Source: JAYPHU01 sp038127535
GTDB lineage: Bacteria > Pseudomonadota > Alphaproteobacteria > Rhodospirillales > UBA2165
Assembly: GCA_038127535.1 (NCBI GenBank)
Contig: JAYPHU010000016.1
Location: 1-64,000, forward strand
Direction of reading: 5' to 3'
DNA: 64,000 nt
Below, piece after piece: positions 53,075-62,700 of the stretch. Under the pieces are notes generated by a model. It was not told the origin of the DNA and did not search any database. It saw only the letters and a program-made list of their open reading frames with translations. The position numbers and the translations under genes were made by a program. Every line of letters starts with the position of its first letter. Positions within the stretch are counted from its first letter, which is position 1.

Positions 53075-54173
53075 TGCCGCCGATACCGACGTCTCTGTTG
53101 TGGTGACCGGCTTGGTCCGGGACGTGGATCTGTTCACCCGCAGCCTGGACTGTCTGACCGGCATTAAGCAGATCAAAGAGATCATCCTCGCCACCTGGGA
53201 AAAAGAGGCGGCGGAAAACGCCGCGACCCTGGCCACGCTGGCCCACCGGTTTGATCTGAAGGTCGTCGCCGTGCCCGAACCGCCGCAATGGAGCGGCAAT
53301 CTGTTGAGCCAGATGCTCTCGCTCTATGTCGGGGCCAACCACGCGGCCTGCGGCAATATTCTGAAAACCCGCACCGATGTGTTTATCGAGCCTGACGCAC
53401 TCAAGTATATCTTCGCCAAGGACCGGGCCATTTCTTTGCCCGGAAATATGACGGCCGGCGCGCCGGTCTTCGGAAATAAAGTCTGCGTCTGGGGCGTGGA
53501 ATCTACCTCACCCTTCTACATGCACGATCTGTTTTTCTTCGCGTCCAAGCCCGACATGCTAAAGCTGGTCAACATGGATGTGCGCTACGACTGTCTCTAC
53601 AACATGACCAAGGAGAAAGTGCATATCCGCCGCTTCATCCATCCGTTCATCCATGAATTCCCGATCCTGGAGAAGTTCCTCCACGTCGCCCATGTGCTGG
53701 GCGCGACCATCGAGTTCCCCAACGAGTATCGTTACGCCGTGTTGGAGAAAATGCTCGGCGAGGAGCTTTATGTCCTGATTCTGGCGCTTTATTATCGGCT
53801 GGTGGATGTCTATTTCTCCAACGACTGGGGGCAGGACCGGGTCTTTGAGTGGAAGGACGTGCCCGATCAGGTCGCGTTTACGCCCGGCGGCACGTTGAAA
53901 GACGCATATTTTGCGCACCCCGGATACAAGGCCCTCTTGGCCAAGGGCGATGTGCTGTTCCGGTCGGTCGCCGCCAGCGATTTTGCCGATGACGAGCTCG
54001 GCCAGCGGTTTGCGAAAGCCAACGCGGAACTGGATGGGCTTGCAGATCTTCGCACCGCCGGTTTGGATCACGATTTCAACGGATTCATACAACGCGCCCT
54101 GGGCTGCGGCCAGGAAGCGCTGGACGTCGTGCGCCAAAGCTACGCAGAAGACGGCGTTTCCCCGGCAGATTGA
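53067..54173 (+). CDS. WavE-like lipopolysaccharide synthesis protein
   Basis: A 368-residue protein resembling the WavE family of LPS core synthesis. The features are VVVTGLVRDVDLFTRSLDCL at the N-terminus, IKEIILATWEKE, ILKTRTDVFIEPDALKYIF (the K-T-R-T/S-D motif) and SPFYMHDLFFFASKPDML. WavE-type proteins are putative glycosyltransferases of unclear linkage. It is the last gene of the plus-strand run starting at 46528, overlapping the nucleotidyltransferase by eight bases. A cobalamin riboswitch begins about 40 bases after its stop. Confidence 0.75.
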   Translation: MADAADTDVSVVVTGLVRDVDLFTRSLDCLTGIKQIKEIILATWEKEAAENAATLATLAHRFDLKVVAVPEPPQWSGNLLSQMLSLYVGANHAACGNILKTRTDVFIEPDALKYIFAKDRAISLPGNMTAGAPVFGNKVCVWGVESTSPFYMHDLFFFASKPDMLKLVNMDVRYDCLYNMTKEKVHIRRFIHPFIHEFPILEKFLHVAHVLGATIEFPNEYRYAVLEKMLGEELYVLILALYYRLVDVYFSNDWGQDRVFEWKDVPDQVAFTPGGTLKDAYFAHPGYKALLAKGDVLFRSVAASDFADDELGQRFAKANAELDGLADLRTAGLDHDFNGFIQRALGCGQEALDVVRQSYAEDGVSPAD

Positions 54174-54213
54174 GAATTGACTCATCCAGGGACTCCCGGT
54201 AACCATGATTTCG

Positions 54214-54398
54214 ACGGTTTTCAGCGACTTTTCGCTGGAATGAAATGGGAATGCGGTGCGCAAAAGTTAAGCAATCCCGCAACTGCCCCCGCAACTGTAA
54301 GCCGCGATCTCGGCGGCGAGTCAGATACCGGCCATCAGCCCCGCAGGGACTTTTTTGTCCGTCGCGTCGCGGGGCGCGCGACACACGGAGGGTGAACA
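54214..54398 (+). ncRNA. Cobalamin riboswitch upstream of cbtB
   Basis: The aptamer is clear: GGGAATGCGGTGCG, then AATCCCGCAACTGCCCCC (the B12 box core), GCAACTGTAAGCCGC and the closing GAGTCAGATACCGGCC (54319-54332). It is the small form, without a P-type insertion. Downstream, GCCCCGC (54338) pairs with GCGGGGC (54369), while GTCGCG (54361) can instead pair with CGCGAC (54377) close to the ribosome site GGAGGG. These two structures are mutually exclusive, so control is probably translational. The aptamer end is approximate. Confidence 0.95.
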
Positions 54399-54590
54399 AT
54401 GTCGAACCAAATTCAAGCTCGGGTCCAGGAGCAGGATGCCGCCGGACAGCAACAACGCCTCGTCGCCGCGACTATCGGCGGCCTATTGGGCGTCTTTCTG
54501 TTGATCGGCGTCGGCTTCGCCGGCCAGGACGGGTTCGCACACAACGCGACGCACGATACCCGGCACGCGACCGGCTTTCCCTGCCACTAA
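54399..54590 (+). CDS. cbtB: Cobalt transporter subunit CbtB
   Basis: A 63-residue protein with one transmembrane helix (LVAATIGGLLGVFLLIGVGF) and a short C-terminal tail with metal-binding histidines (GFAHNATHDTRHATGFPCH), as in CbtB. It partners CbtA, encoded ten bases downstream, in proposed cobalt uptake. The riboswitch directly before it means it is repressed by cobalamin. Confidence 0.92.
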   Translation: MSNQIQARVQEQDAAGQQQRLVAATIGGLLGVFLLIGVGFAGQDGFAHNATHDTRHATGFPCH

Positions 54591-54599
54591 ACCAGTTTC

Positions 54600-55400
54600 A
54601 TGCTTTATAGACTGTTGGTGACGGGCCTCGTTTCCGGGGCCGTCGCGGGCGTGATTTTAACGGTCTTCCATTTTTTAATGGTCGAACCGCTGATCTTCGC
54701 GGCTGAGCAATACGAAGATCAGGCCGCCTTCCATGCGGCCGAAGTTGTTGTTCAACACTCCCATACCTCGGGCGTAAACCACACCCATGAGGAAGGCGAT
54801 AAACCCCACGAACACAATGCCGAGGGTGCGGTTCATATCCACAGGGACGGCTCGGTGCATCACCACCACGGCTGGTCGCCGGCCGATGGGATTGAGAGAA
54901 GTGGCTTCACCCTGCTGGCCAATATCCTGGTCGGGATTGCCTGCGGTATTTTGCTGGCCACGGCGCTCACCCTATACGGCCGGGAAATTGGCTACGCGGA
55001 GGGCGTACTTTGGGGATTGGCCGGTTTCGCCAGTTTCGCCCTGTTGCCCGGCCTGGGCCTCCCCCCGGAATTGCCGGCCGCCGCCGCGGCTGATCTGTTT
55101 GCCCGTCAGACCTGGTGGCTGGGCACCGCCGCCGCCAGCGTCTTTGGCATCGCCCTCTTGGTTTTCGGCAAGAATGGGCTTTGGAAAGGCCTCGGCCTTG
55201 TCCTGCTCGTCGCACCGCATGTCATCGGCGCGCCGCATCCGCCCGCCGGCGCCGTCGGCAAGTCCCCGCCGGAAATGGCCGCGCACTATGTCTCCGCGAC
55301 CATGACTGGTTCGATGATACTGTGGCTGGTGATCGGGTTGATGGCCGCCTACATGCAGCAGCGGCTCGGCCGGGCGGAACAGGCAAACGCCTCCGACTAA
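54600..55400 (+). CDS. cbtA: Cobalt transporter subunit CbtA
   Basis: A 266-residue membrane protein with about six transmembrane segments. Between the first and second is a long His-rich hydrophilic region (HSHTSGVNHTHEEGDKPHEH, then VHIHRDGSVHHHHGW) suited to metal binding. This is the CbtA architecture, a cobalamin-regulated cobalt transporter found in proteobacteria. Its stop overlaps that of the convergent cobT gene, sharing CTAA. Confidence 0.92.
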   Translation: MLYRLLVTGLVSGAVAGVILTVFHFLMVEPLIFAAEQYEDQAAFHAAEVVVQHSHTSGVNHTHEEGDKPHEHNAEGAVHIHRDGSVHHHHGWSPADGIERSGFTLLANILVGIACGILLATALTLYGREIGYAEGVLWGLAGFASFALLPGLGLPPELPAAAAADLFARQTWWLGTAAASVFGIALLVFGKNGLWKGLGLVLLVAPHVIGAPHPPAGAVGKSPPEMAAHYVSATMTGSMILWLVIGLMAAYMQQRLGRAEQANASD

Positions 55401-56413
55401 TCCTTATCGGAGACCCCGGCTTCCGCAAAGGTCGCCATACCCGTATGGCAGGCCACGGCGCATTTGAGGATATTGAGCGCCACCGCCGCGCCGGAGGCTT
55501 CGCCCAACCGCATATTGAGATTGATCAATGCCACTTTGCCGAGTTGGTCCAGCAGCCGTTGGTGGCCCGGCTCCGCCGAGACATGCCCGGCCACGCAGTG
55601 ATCCAATAGCGCGGGATCAACTGCATTCAGCGCCGCCGCCGCCGCCCCACAGACATAGCCGTCCAAAATAACCGGCGTCCGGGTTTGCCGCGCGGCAACC
55701 ATCGCGCCGGCCATGGCCGCCAATTCCCGCCCGCCGAAGGTCTGCAAAACCGCCAGACCATCCTTCGGATCAATCCCGTGCTTCGCAACGCTGTCGCCGA
55801 CGACCTTGATTTTGGTGTCGAGCGCGCTGCCTTCCACACCGGTGCCAGGCCCGACCCAGTCTTCCGCTGTGCCGCCAAATAGAGCATGACAGATTGCCGC
55901 CGCCGACGTGGTGTTACCGATCCCCATCTCACCGATACTCATCGCATCGCAGCCACCTCCCACCGCATCGGCGCCGGCATTCAGCGCGGCGAGCAGGCCG
56001 GCATCGTCCAGGGCCGGCTCTTGCGAAAAGTCCGCCGTCGGCGTTTCCAAGTCCAGCGCGATCACGTCGAGTTTCGCGCCCGCCACGCCGCTCAGCTGAT
56101 TGATCGCTGCGCCGCCGGCTGAAAAATTAGCCACCATCTGCACGGTGACCTCGGCGGGAAAGACCGACACCCCTTGGGCGGTCACGCCGTGATTCCCCGC
56201 AAATACCAGCACCCGGCAATCTTCCATGGTGGGCGGATACCTACCTTGCCAAGTCGCCAACCATCCCGACAATTCCTCCAACCGGCCCAACGAGCCCGCC
56301 GGTTTGGTCAGGTTCGGCTCCCGCTCAGCCGCAGCTGCCGCCGATTTCGCGTCCGCGCCGGGCAAAGCCGCAAGCGCGGCTTGGAATTGAGAGAGCGACG
56401 AAAATGTGGTCAT
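55397..56413 (-). CDS. cobT: Nicotinate-nucleotide--dimethylbenzimidazole phosphoribosyltransferase
   Basis: A 338-residue CobT (CobU of the aerobic nomenclature), which makes alpha-ribazole phosphate from dimethylbenzimidazole and nicotinate mononucleotide. Family markers are TKPAGSLGRLEELSGWLATWQ, VFAGNHGVTAQGVSVFP, EMGIGNTTSAAAICHALFG and the C-terminal LINLNMRLGEASGAAVALNIL with the catalytic glutamate. It is alone on the minus strand and faces cobS; no riboswitch is visible before it. Confidence 0.95.
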   Translation of the reverse strand: MTTFSSLSQFQAALAALPGADAKSAAAAAEREPNLTKPAGSLGRLEELSGWLATWQGRYPPTMEDCRVLVFAGNHGVTAQGVSVFPAEVTVQMVANFSAGGAAINQLSGVAGAKLDVIALDLETPTADFSQEPALDDAGLLAALNAGADAVGGGCDAMSIGEMGIGNTTSAAAICHALFGGTAEDWVGPGTGVEGSALDTKIKVVGDSVAKHGIDPKDGLAVLQTFGGRELAAMAGAMVAARQTRTPVILDGYVCGAAAAALNAVDPALLDHCVAGHVSAEPGHQRLLDQLGKVALINLNMRLGEASGAAVALNILKCAVACHTGMATFAEAGVSDKD

Positions 56414-56519
56414 TGAATATGTCTCGCTGGGGTTTCTTGTTCGCGTTCACCTTGGGGCTGTAATATAGAGGGTAGCACAGCCTGCAAAGTCAAAATTGGC
56501 TAAATTGGCGAGAGGGAAG

Positions 56520-57344
56520 ATGGCGGACCAGCCGGACACAGCGAAAAATTCTTCCGAAGAACCTGCTGCGGAACAGGAGCAGGAACGCAGACAAGACTGG
56601 ATGGATGATCTCCAGATTTGTCTGGGCTTCTTAACGCGCATACCCGTGCCCGGCGGCCCGGCCGTCAACAATCCCTCATTGGCCGAGGCGTCACGCTTCT
56701 TTCCAGTCGTCGGCATTTTGCTGGGCGCGATTGCCGTGTTTGTTCTGGTCGGCGCTCAAACCCTGGGCATCCCGCAGTCGGCGGCCATCTTGCTGGCGCT
56801 TTTGTCGATCACGTTGATTTCGGGCGGCCTGCATGAGGACGGCTTGGCTGATACGGCGGACGGCCTCGGCGGCGGGTTCGACAAAGAACGGTCCCTAGAA
56901 ATCATGTTGGACAGCCGCATCGGCAGCTTCGGTGTTCTGGCCCTGATCTTCTGTGTCGGATTGAAATGGGCCGGCTTGGGGAGCCTGCCTGAACACGGCG
57001 CCGCCTTGGCGCTTTTCGGCGCAATTGTCGCCTCCCGAGGCGTACTGCCGATTTTCATGCGCTACGTGACGCCGGCCAAGGAAGACGGATTGTCGGCCGG
57101 CGCCGGCCAGCCGGAGTTCGACCGGGCCATCGTTTCCGCCGGAATTACGCTGATAGTCCTGTTTTTTGTCTTTGGCTTTTGGGCGAGCCTGCTGATTATC
57201 GTCGCAACGGCTGTCGTCACCGGACTCTTTGTCTGGTGGGTGCGGCGGAAGATCGGCGGTCAAACCGGAGATATCCTTGGCGCCGTTCAGCAAATCAGTG
57301 AGGTGACTATCATCCTCATGGCGGCGGCCGCGGGCGCGGTATGA
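56520..57344 (+). CDS. cobS: Adenosylcobinamide-GDP ribazoletransferase
   Basis: A 274-residue membrane enzyme joining adenosylcobinamide-GDP with alpha-ribazole (phosphate). The acidic active-site motif GGLHEDGLADTADGLGGGFD is clear near residue 100, and FLTRIPVPGG is the family N-terminus. About six transmembrane segments follow. It begins at an ATG at 56520, after a charged N-terminal tail; a TTG at 56496 is also in frame. The end overlaps the cobC-like gene. Confidence 0.94.
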   Translation: MADQPDTAKNSSEEPAAEQEQERRQDWMDDLQICLGFLTRIPVPGGPAVNNPSLAEASRFFPVVGILLGAIAVFVLVGAQTLGIPQSAAILLALLSITLISGGLHEDGLADTADGLGGGFDKERSLEIMLDSRIGSFGVLALIFCVGLKWAGLGSLPEHGAALALFGAIVASRGVLPIFMRYVTPAKEDGLSAGAGQPEFDRAIVSAGITLIVLFFVFGFWASLLIIVATAVVTGLFVWWVRRKIGGQTGDILGAVQQISEVTIILMAAAAGAV

Positions 57345-57937
57345 CCGGTATGGTCCGTTGGTGGTGGATAAGGCATGCGCCAAGCGAAGGCGATCAAGGG
57401 ATCGTCCACGGCCAGGATGACGTGGCGGCCGACCTGAGCAACCAGGAGGCTGTCGCCGCCACCGTAGCCAGACTTCCCGACGACGCCGTGTGGCTAACCA
57501 GCACCATCCGCCGGGCCAAGGAAACGGCGCAGGCCTTGCGGCCCGGCGTCGCAACCACCGAGATCAAGGCCCTCGACGAACAGAATTACGGCATCTGGAA
57601 CGGCCAGCGCTGGAACGATCTGAAAGGCGAGGATGCCGAAGCGTTCTGGAAGGACTTCGCCAACAATAAGCCGCCGGAAGGCGAAAGCTATGTTGAACAG
57701 TATGCGCGCGTCTCGCAGGCGATCTTGGAGTTGAACCCTAAATATTCCGACCGCGACGTTATCGCCGTGGTCCATGCCGGCACCATCCGCTCCGCCATTG
57801 GCTTGGCTCTAGACTTGGCGCCGATGAAAGCGCTGTCGGTTCAGGTCGGCAATCTGTCCATCACCCGGATCAACGCCATCCCCATGGACGATGGCCTCAA
57901 ATGGGCGGTCCACGCCGTCAATCTCCTCCCCGAATAG
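57341..57937 (+). CDS. cobC: Histidine phosphatase, CobC-like alpha-ribazole phosphatase
   Basis: A 198-residue histidine phosphatase. The active-site motif is IRHAPSEGD (RH-x) near the N-terminus, with the second histidine in VVHAGTIRSAIG. By position, overlapping cobS by four bases (ATGA), it is probably alpha-ribazole-5'-phosphate phosphatase, removing the phosphate before or after CobS. The general phosphoglycerate-mutase-like fold alone would not prove this. Confidence 0.85.
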   Translation: MTGMVRWWWIRHAPSEGDQGIVHGQDDVAADLSNQEAVAATVARLPDDAVWLTSTIRRAKETAQALRPGVATTEIKALDEQNYGIWNGQRWNDLKGEDAEAFWKDFANNKPPEGESYVEQYARVSQAILELNPKYSDRDVIAVVHAGTIRSAIGLALDLAPMKALSVQVGNLSITRINAIPMDDGLKWAVHAVNLLPE

Positions 57938-57969
57938 CCGCCATAAGCTTTACGCCGCCCCTGCCGACC

Positions 57970-58130
57970 TGATATCGTCCTCGCGCCTTAGGGACAGGGA
58001 AGCCGGTGCAAGACCGGCGCTGCCCCCGCAACTGTAAGGGCCTTGGATCGTCCGCGCGGCAGCGCCGCAACCACTGACCAGAGTCGGGAAGGTGGACGTC
58101 CCGAAAGCCCAAGCCAGGAGACCTCCCCTC
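57970..58130 (+). ncRNA. Cobalamin riboswitch upstream of cobU
   Basis: A B12 aptamer of the long form: GGGAAGCCGGTGCAAGACCG, CGCTGCCCCCGCAACTGTAA (the B12 box, 58017-58036), then an extra arm with CCACTGACC and GGGAAGG, closing with AAGCCAGGAGACC (58110-58122). It is followed by a leader of about 50 bases with GGAGGGAG before the ATG at 58179. It would switch cobU-cobW-cobN-cobO off when cobalamin is abundant. Ends are approximate. Confidence 0.95.
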
Positions 58131-58178
58131 GGGCGCGCTTGAACGCAACAACATCCTCGGGTGGAGGGAGAACGTTCC

Positions 58179-58694
58179 ATGGCGGAGACGCCAACTCTCA
58201 ACGGTATAACAGTGGTCCTGGGCGGCGCACGTTCCGGTAAGAGCGCGTTTGCCGAAAGCCTGTTCGCGTCCGTTGAGGCGGCTTACTACATTGCGACCGC
58301 CGAGGCGTTGGACAATGAAATGGCGGATCGCATCCAACAGCATCAATCCCGGCGGGGAGCGACCTGGACCACGGTAGAGGCGCCCCTTGATCTGGCGGGT
58401 GCTCTGACGGCAACAAACACGCCGGTGCTGGTCGATTGCCTAACCATTTGGCTCTCCAACCTCATGCATCATGAAAAAGACGCTGAGGCGGAAATCGACT
58501 CCCTTCTTGCAGCCCTTTCCGCTATGACACAGCCCGTTGTTCTTGTGTCGAACGAGGTGGGCGGCGGCATCGTGCCAGAGAACAAGCTGGCGCGGGAGTT
58601 TCGCGACCTCGCCGGTATCATGAACCAAAAATTCGCGGCTGCGGCCGATCAGGTCTTTCTGATCACCGCCGGTCTGCCCCAACAATTGAAATAG
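58179..58694 (+). CDS. cobU: Adenosylcobinamide kinase / adenosylcobinamide-phosphate guanylyltransferase
   Basis: A 171-residue CobU (CobP) with P-loop VVLGGARSGKSAFAESL at the N-terminus, VDCLTIWLSNLM and VSNEVGGGIVPENKLAREFRDLAG further on, all typical. It phosphorylates adenosylcobinamide and adds GMP. The start at 58179 follows GGAGG by 11 bases; a GTG at 58161 is in frame but would itself overlap that site. It is first in the riboswitch-controlled operon. Confidence 0.95.
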   Translation: MAETPTLNGITVVLGGARSGKSAFAESLFASVEAAYYIATAEALDNEMADRIQQHQSRRGATWTTVEAPLDLAGALTATNTPVLVDCLTIWLSNLMHHEKDAEAEIDSLLAALSAMTQPVVLVSNEVGGGIVPENKLAREFRDLAGIMNQKFAAAADQVFLITAGLPQQLK

Positions 58695-58703
58695 GAACCA
58701 TCC

Positions 58704-59747
58704 ATGCCTGAACTAGGAAAAATCCCCGTCACCGTGGTCACCGGCTTTTTGGGCGCCGGTAAAACGAGCCTGATCCGCCATCTCCTGGAAAACCCGCGGG
58801 GCAAGAAACTGGCGCTGATCATCAACGAATTTGGCGATCTGGGCGTGGACGGCGATATCCTCAAAGGCTGCGGCGACGAGACCTGCACCGAAGACGATGT
58901 GATGGAACTGACCAACGGCTGCTTGTGCTGCACCGTCGCCGACGACTTTATCCCGACATTGGAAACCCTGCTCGACCGGGAAGACCGGCCCGACCATATC
59001 GTGATTGAGACCTCAGGCCTGGCCCTGCCGAAGCCGTTGGTTCAGGCCTTCCAATGGCCGGAAGTCCGGTCCCGCACCACCGTGGACGGGGTCGTGGTTG
59101 TGGTCGATGGCCCTGCCGTGAAGGCCGGACTGTTCGCCGATGATCCGGACCTGGTGCAGGCGCAGAGGGATGCGGACGACTCTCTCGACCATGAAAGCCC
59201 TCTGGAGGAATTGTTCGAGGATCAACTGGCCTGCGCTGACCTGGTGGTGATCAGCAAGTCGGACCTGATGACTGGCGAGGAACGCCAGGGCGTGATGAAT
59301 ACGGTCCGTCAGGAAACCCGGCCCTCGGTCAAGATGTTGAGCGCGGCGCACGGCAAGATCGATTCCGCGCTTTTGCTGGGCATGCGCGCGGCAGTCGAGG
59401 ATGATCTGGATGGCCGTAAATCCCACCACGACGATCTGGACGGCGAACACGACCACGACGATTTCGACAGTATCGTGGTCACCCTGGGCCAGGCCGAAGA
59501 CCAGGACGCGATCAAACAACGGGTCGCGAACACTTTGGCGCAGGAAGGTGTGCTACGGGTGAAAGGCGTGATCGACGTCGCCGGCAAACCGGCGCGCCTT
59601 ATGGTGCAGGGCGTCGGCCCCCGGGTCGATTGCTATTATGACCGGCCCTGGGCGGACGGCGAGATGCGGCAAAGCCGGCTGGTGGTCATCGGCCTGCACG
59701 ATTTTGACCGGGCGGCAGCCGAGGCGGCGTTGAAGCCCCCGGTCTGA
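58704..59747 (+). CDS. cobW: CobW, cobalamin-synthesis GTPase
   Basis: A 347-residue G3E GTPase: Walker A GFLGAGKTS at 14-22, the metal-binding CLCC at 73-76 in NGCLCCTV, and a His/Asp-rich loop (KSHHDDLDGEHDHDDFDS) near residues 232-250. Genes called cobW lie next to cobN in aerobic cobalamin loci, and the protein is thought to deliver cobalt to the cobaltochelatase. Its stop overlaps the cobN start by one base. Confidence 0.95.
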   Translation: MPELGKIPVTVVTGFLGAGKTSLIRHLLENPRGKKLALIINEFGDLGVDGDILKGCGDETCTEDDVMELTNGCLCCTVADDFIPTLETLLDREDRPDHIVIETSGLALPKPLVQAFQWPEVRSRTTVDGVVVVVDGPAVKAGLFADDPDLVQAQRDADDSLDHESPLEELFEDQLACADLVVISKSDLMTGEERQGVMNTVRQETRPSVKMLSAAHGKIDSALLLGMRAAVEDDLDGRKSHHDDLDGEHDHDDFDSIVVTLGQAEDQDAIKQRVANTLAQEGVLRVKGVIDVAGKPARLMVQGVGPRVDCYYDRPWADGEMRQSRLVVIGLHDFDRAAAEAALKPPV

Positions 59748-62700
59748 TGCACCTTCTCGTCACCCAGCCCGGCCAGATCAACGACGGCAGCGAAGCCGTC
59801 GATCTCGGCCAGTCGCCGGGTGACATCGTTTTCCTATCCGCCGCCGCCAGCGATCTGATGCTGTTGGCGGAAACCTACGGGGAGATGGCGGGGGGACTCC
59901 CCAGCCTCCGGCTCGCCAATCTGATGCAGCTCAGCCACAACATGTCGGTCGATGTGTATGTGGAGAACACGCTCGCCTCGGCGAAACTGATCATCGTGCG
60001 GCTGCTGGGCGGCACCGGCTATTGGCCTTACGGGCTGGAACGGATCAGCGCGCTCTGCCGGGAGAAAAACCTCAAACTCGTCGTCATTCCGGGCGACGAT
60101 CACCCGGACCCGGAGCTGCAGTCCTATTCCACCCTCCCCTCCGACGTCTGCCACCGCATCTGGCAGTACTGCGCCCATGGGGGCCGGGGCAATGCGGAGA
60201 ACCTGTTGACGTTCTGCGCCTCGCTTTTGGAGCGCGATGTCAATTGGCTGGAGCCCGCGCCGTTGGTCCGGGCAGGCCTCTACTGGCCCAGCGTTCCCCT
60301 GCCGGTCTTGGAAGATGTGCAGGAATATTGGCAAGAAGACGCGCCGACGGCGGCCATCGTGTTTTACCGGGCGCTGGTGCAAGCCGGCGATCTGGCGCCG
60401 GTAAACGCCCTGATCAAAGCGCTGCAAGAGCGCGGGCTAAACCCCCTGCCCCTGTTTGTCGGCAGCCTCAAAGAGGCGGCCTGCGCAGAAATCGTCAAAT
60501 CTTATTTGGCGGAAACCGAGGCCAACATCATTCTCAATCTGACCGGGTTCGCCGTTTCCACGCCAGGCGCCGAAACCAGTGACACGCCGTTTACCGATGC
60601 TGATTGCCCGGTGCTGCAAGTGATCCTGTCCGGCGGCGATGAAGACGGCTGGCGGGAAACCGCCCGCGGTCTTGCGCCCCGCGATCTAGCCATGAGCGTG
60701 GCGCTTCCGGAAGTGGATGGCCGGATCATTACCCGTGCCATTTCCTTCAAGAAAGCGGACGGGTTTGACCAGCGGACCGAGGTTGCCCTGGTGCGCCATG
60801 AACCGGTCCCCGACCGGGTCGACTTTACCGCGCGCCTCGCCGCCAACTGGTGCCGGCTCCGGCAAATACAAGAAGCCAACCGCCGGGTGGCCATCGTGCT
60901 GGCCAATTATCCCAACCGGGACGGACGGCTGTGCAACGGGGTCGGGCTGGACACGCCGGCCGGTGTGGCGGCGGCGATCCTGCGGTTAAATGCGGATGGC
61001 TATAAAATCGGCCACGCCCCGGCAGACGGCCCGGCGCTGATGGATATCCTGCTGGAAGGGCCCACCAATGCTCCGGGAGACCGCGAAGGCGGCGAACGAA
61101 TTTCCCTCGATGACTACCTGCAGTTCTTCGACAGCTTGCCGCACGAAGTGCGCGGAGAGGTGAGGGAACGATGGGGCGCACCGGAGACCGATCCGTTCTT
61201 CGCCGACGGGGCCTTTGTTTTACCGGCGCATCGCTTCGGCAATCTGGCCGTTGCGATCCAGCCGGCCCGTGGCTACAACATCGATCCAGTAGAAAGCTAT
61301 CACAATCCGGACCTGGTCCCGCCCCATGGCTATCTCGCCTTTTATGCGTGGCTGCGCCGAAGCTTCAACGCCCATGCCGTCATCCATTTCGGCAAACACG
61401 GCAATCTGGAATGGCTGCCCGGCAAGGCGCTGGCGCTCAGCGAGGACTGCTTCCCGGAAGCGGCTCTTGGCGCCCTGCCCCACCTCTATCCGTTTATCGT
61501 CAACGATCCCGGCGAAGGCACCCAGGCCAAGCGCCGCGCCCAGGCGGTGATTGTCGATCATCTAACGCCACCCCTGACCAGGGCAGAGAGCTATGGTCCG
61601 TTGCGCGATCTCGAGCAACTTGTCGATGAATACTACCTGGCCGCCGGCATGGACCCACGCCGGCTCAAGCTTCTCTCCGAACAGATTCTGGAGCTTGGCC
61701 AGCGTATCGGATTGGACCGGGACGCCGGCATTATTGAGGGCGATACCGAAACGGACTCACTGGCCAAGATCGACAATTATCTGTGCGAGCTGAAGGAAAT
61801 GCAGATCAGGGACGGGCTCCACGTGTTCGGCCAATCGCCGGACGGCGGGCTGCTCACCGACCTGCTTATCGCGCTGACCCGCCTGCCCCGTGGCGATGGG
61901 AAGGACGGCAACGCTTCGCTCATCCGGGCGCTGGCCGCTGACCTGGGATTGGGCGAGTTCGATCCGCTGGATTGCGAAATGGGCGCACCCTGGACCGGGC
62001 CCACTCCGGCGGCGTTAGACAATGACACCCCCTGGCGCACCAACGGCGACACGGTGGAGCGGCTAGAACTTCTGGCCCAGGCTCTGGTGAGCGGCGAAAC
62101 CCAAGCTGAGCCGGCGTGGGACCAGACCAACACCGTCCTCGCCTATATCGACCAGCAGCTCCGGCCCATGGTCACCCGCTGCGGCGAACAGGAATTAAAC
62201 GGCCTGGCCGCCGGGCTCGCGGGCAAGTTCGTGGCGCCGGGCGCCAGCGGTGCACCGACCAGAGGCCGGCTGGACACGCTGCCCACGGGCCGCAATTTCT
62301 ATTCGGTGGATTGCCGGGCGATCCCGACACCAGCCGCCTGGTCCTTGGGCTGGAAGTCCGCCACCTTGCTGATCGAGCGCTATTTCCAGGATCATGGAGA
62401 ATACCCGCGCCGCCTCGCCGTCAGCGCCTGGGGCACCGCCAACATGCGGACCGGCGGCGACGATGTCGCTCAGGCACTGGCGCTGATGGGGGTGAAACCG
62501 GTCTGGGATCAGCAGTCCCAGCGGGTCACTGGGTTCGAGGTCATTCCGGCGAATGTCCTCGGCCGGCCGCGGGTCGACATGATGTTCCGCATCTCCGGCT
62601 TTTTCCGGGACGCCTTTCCGGCGCAGGTCGACCTATTGGACAGCGCCGCCCGCGCCGTCGCCGCCTTGGATGAAGATGACGCGACCAACCCGATGGCGGC

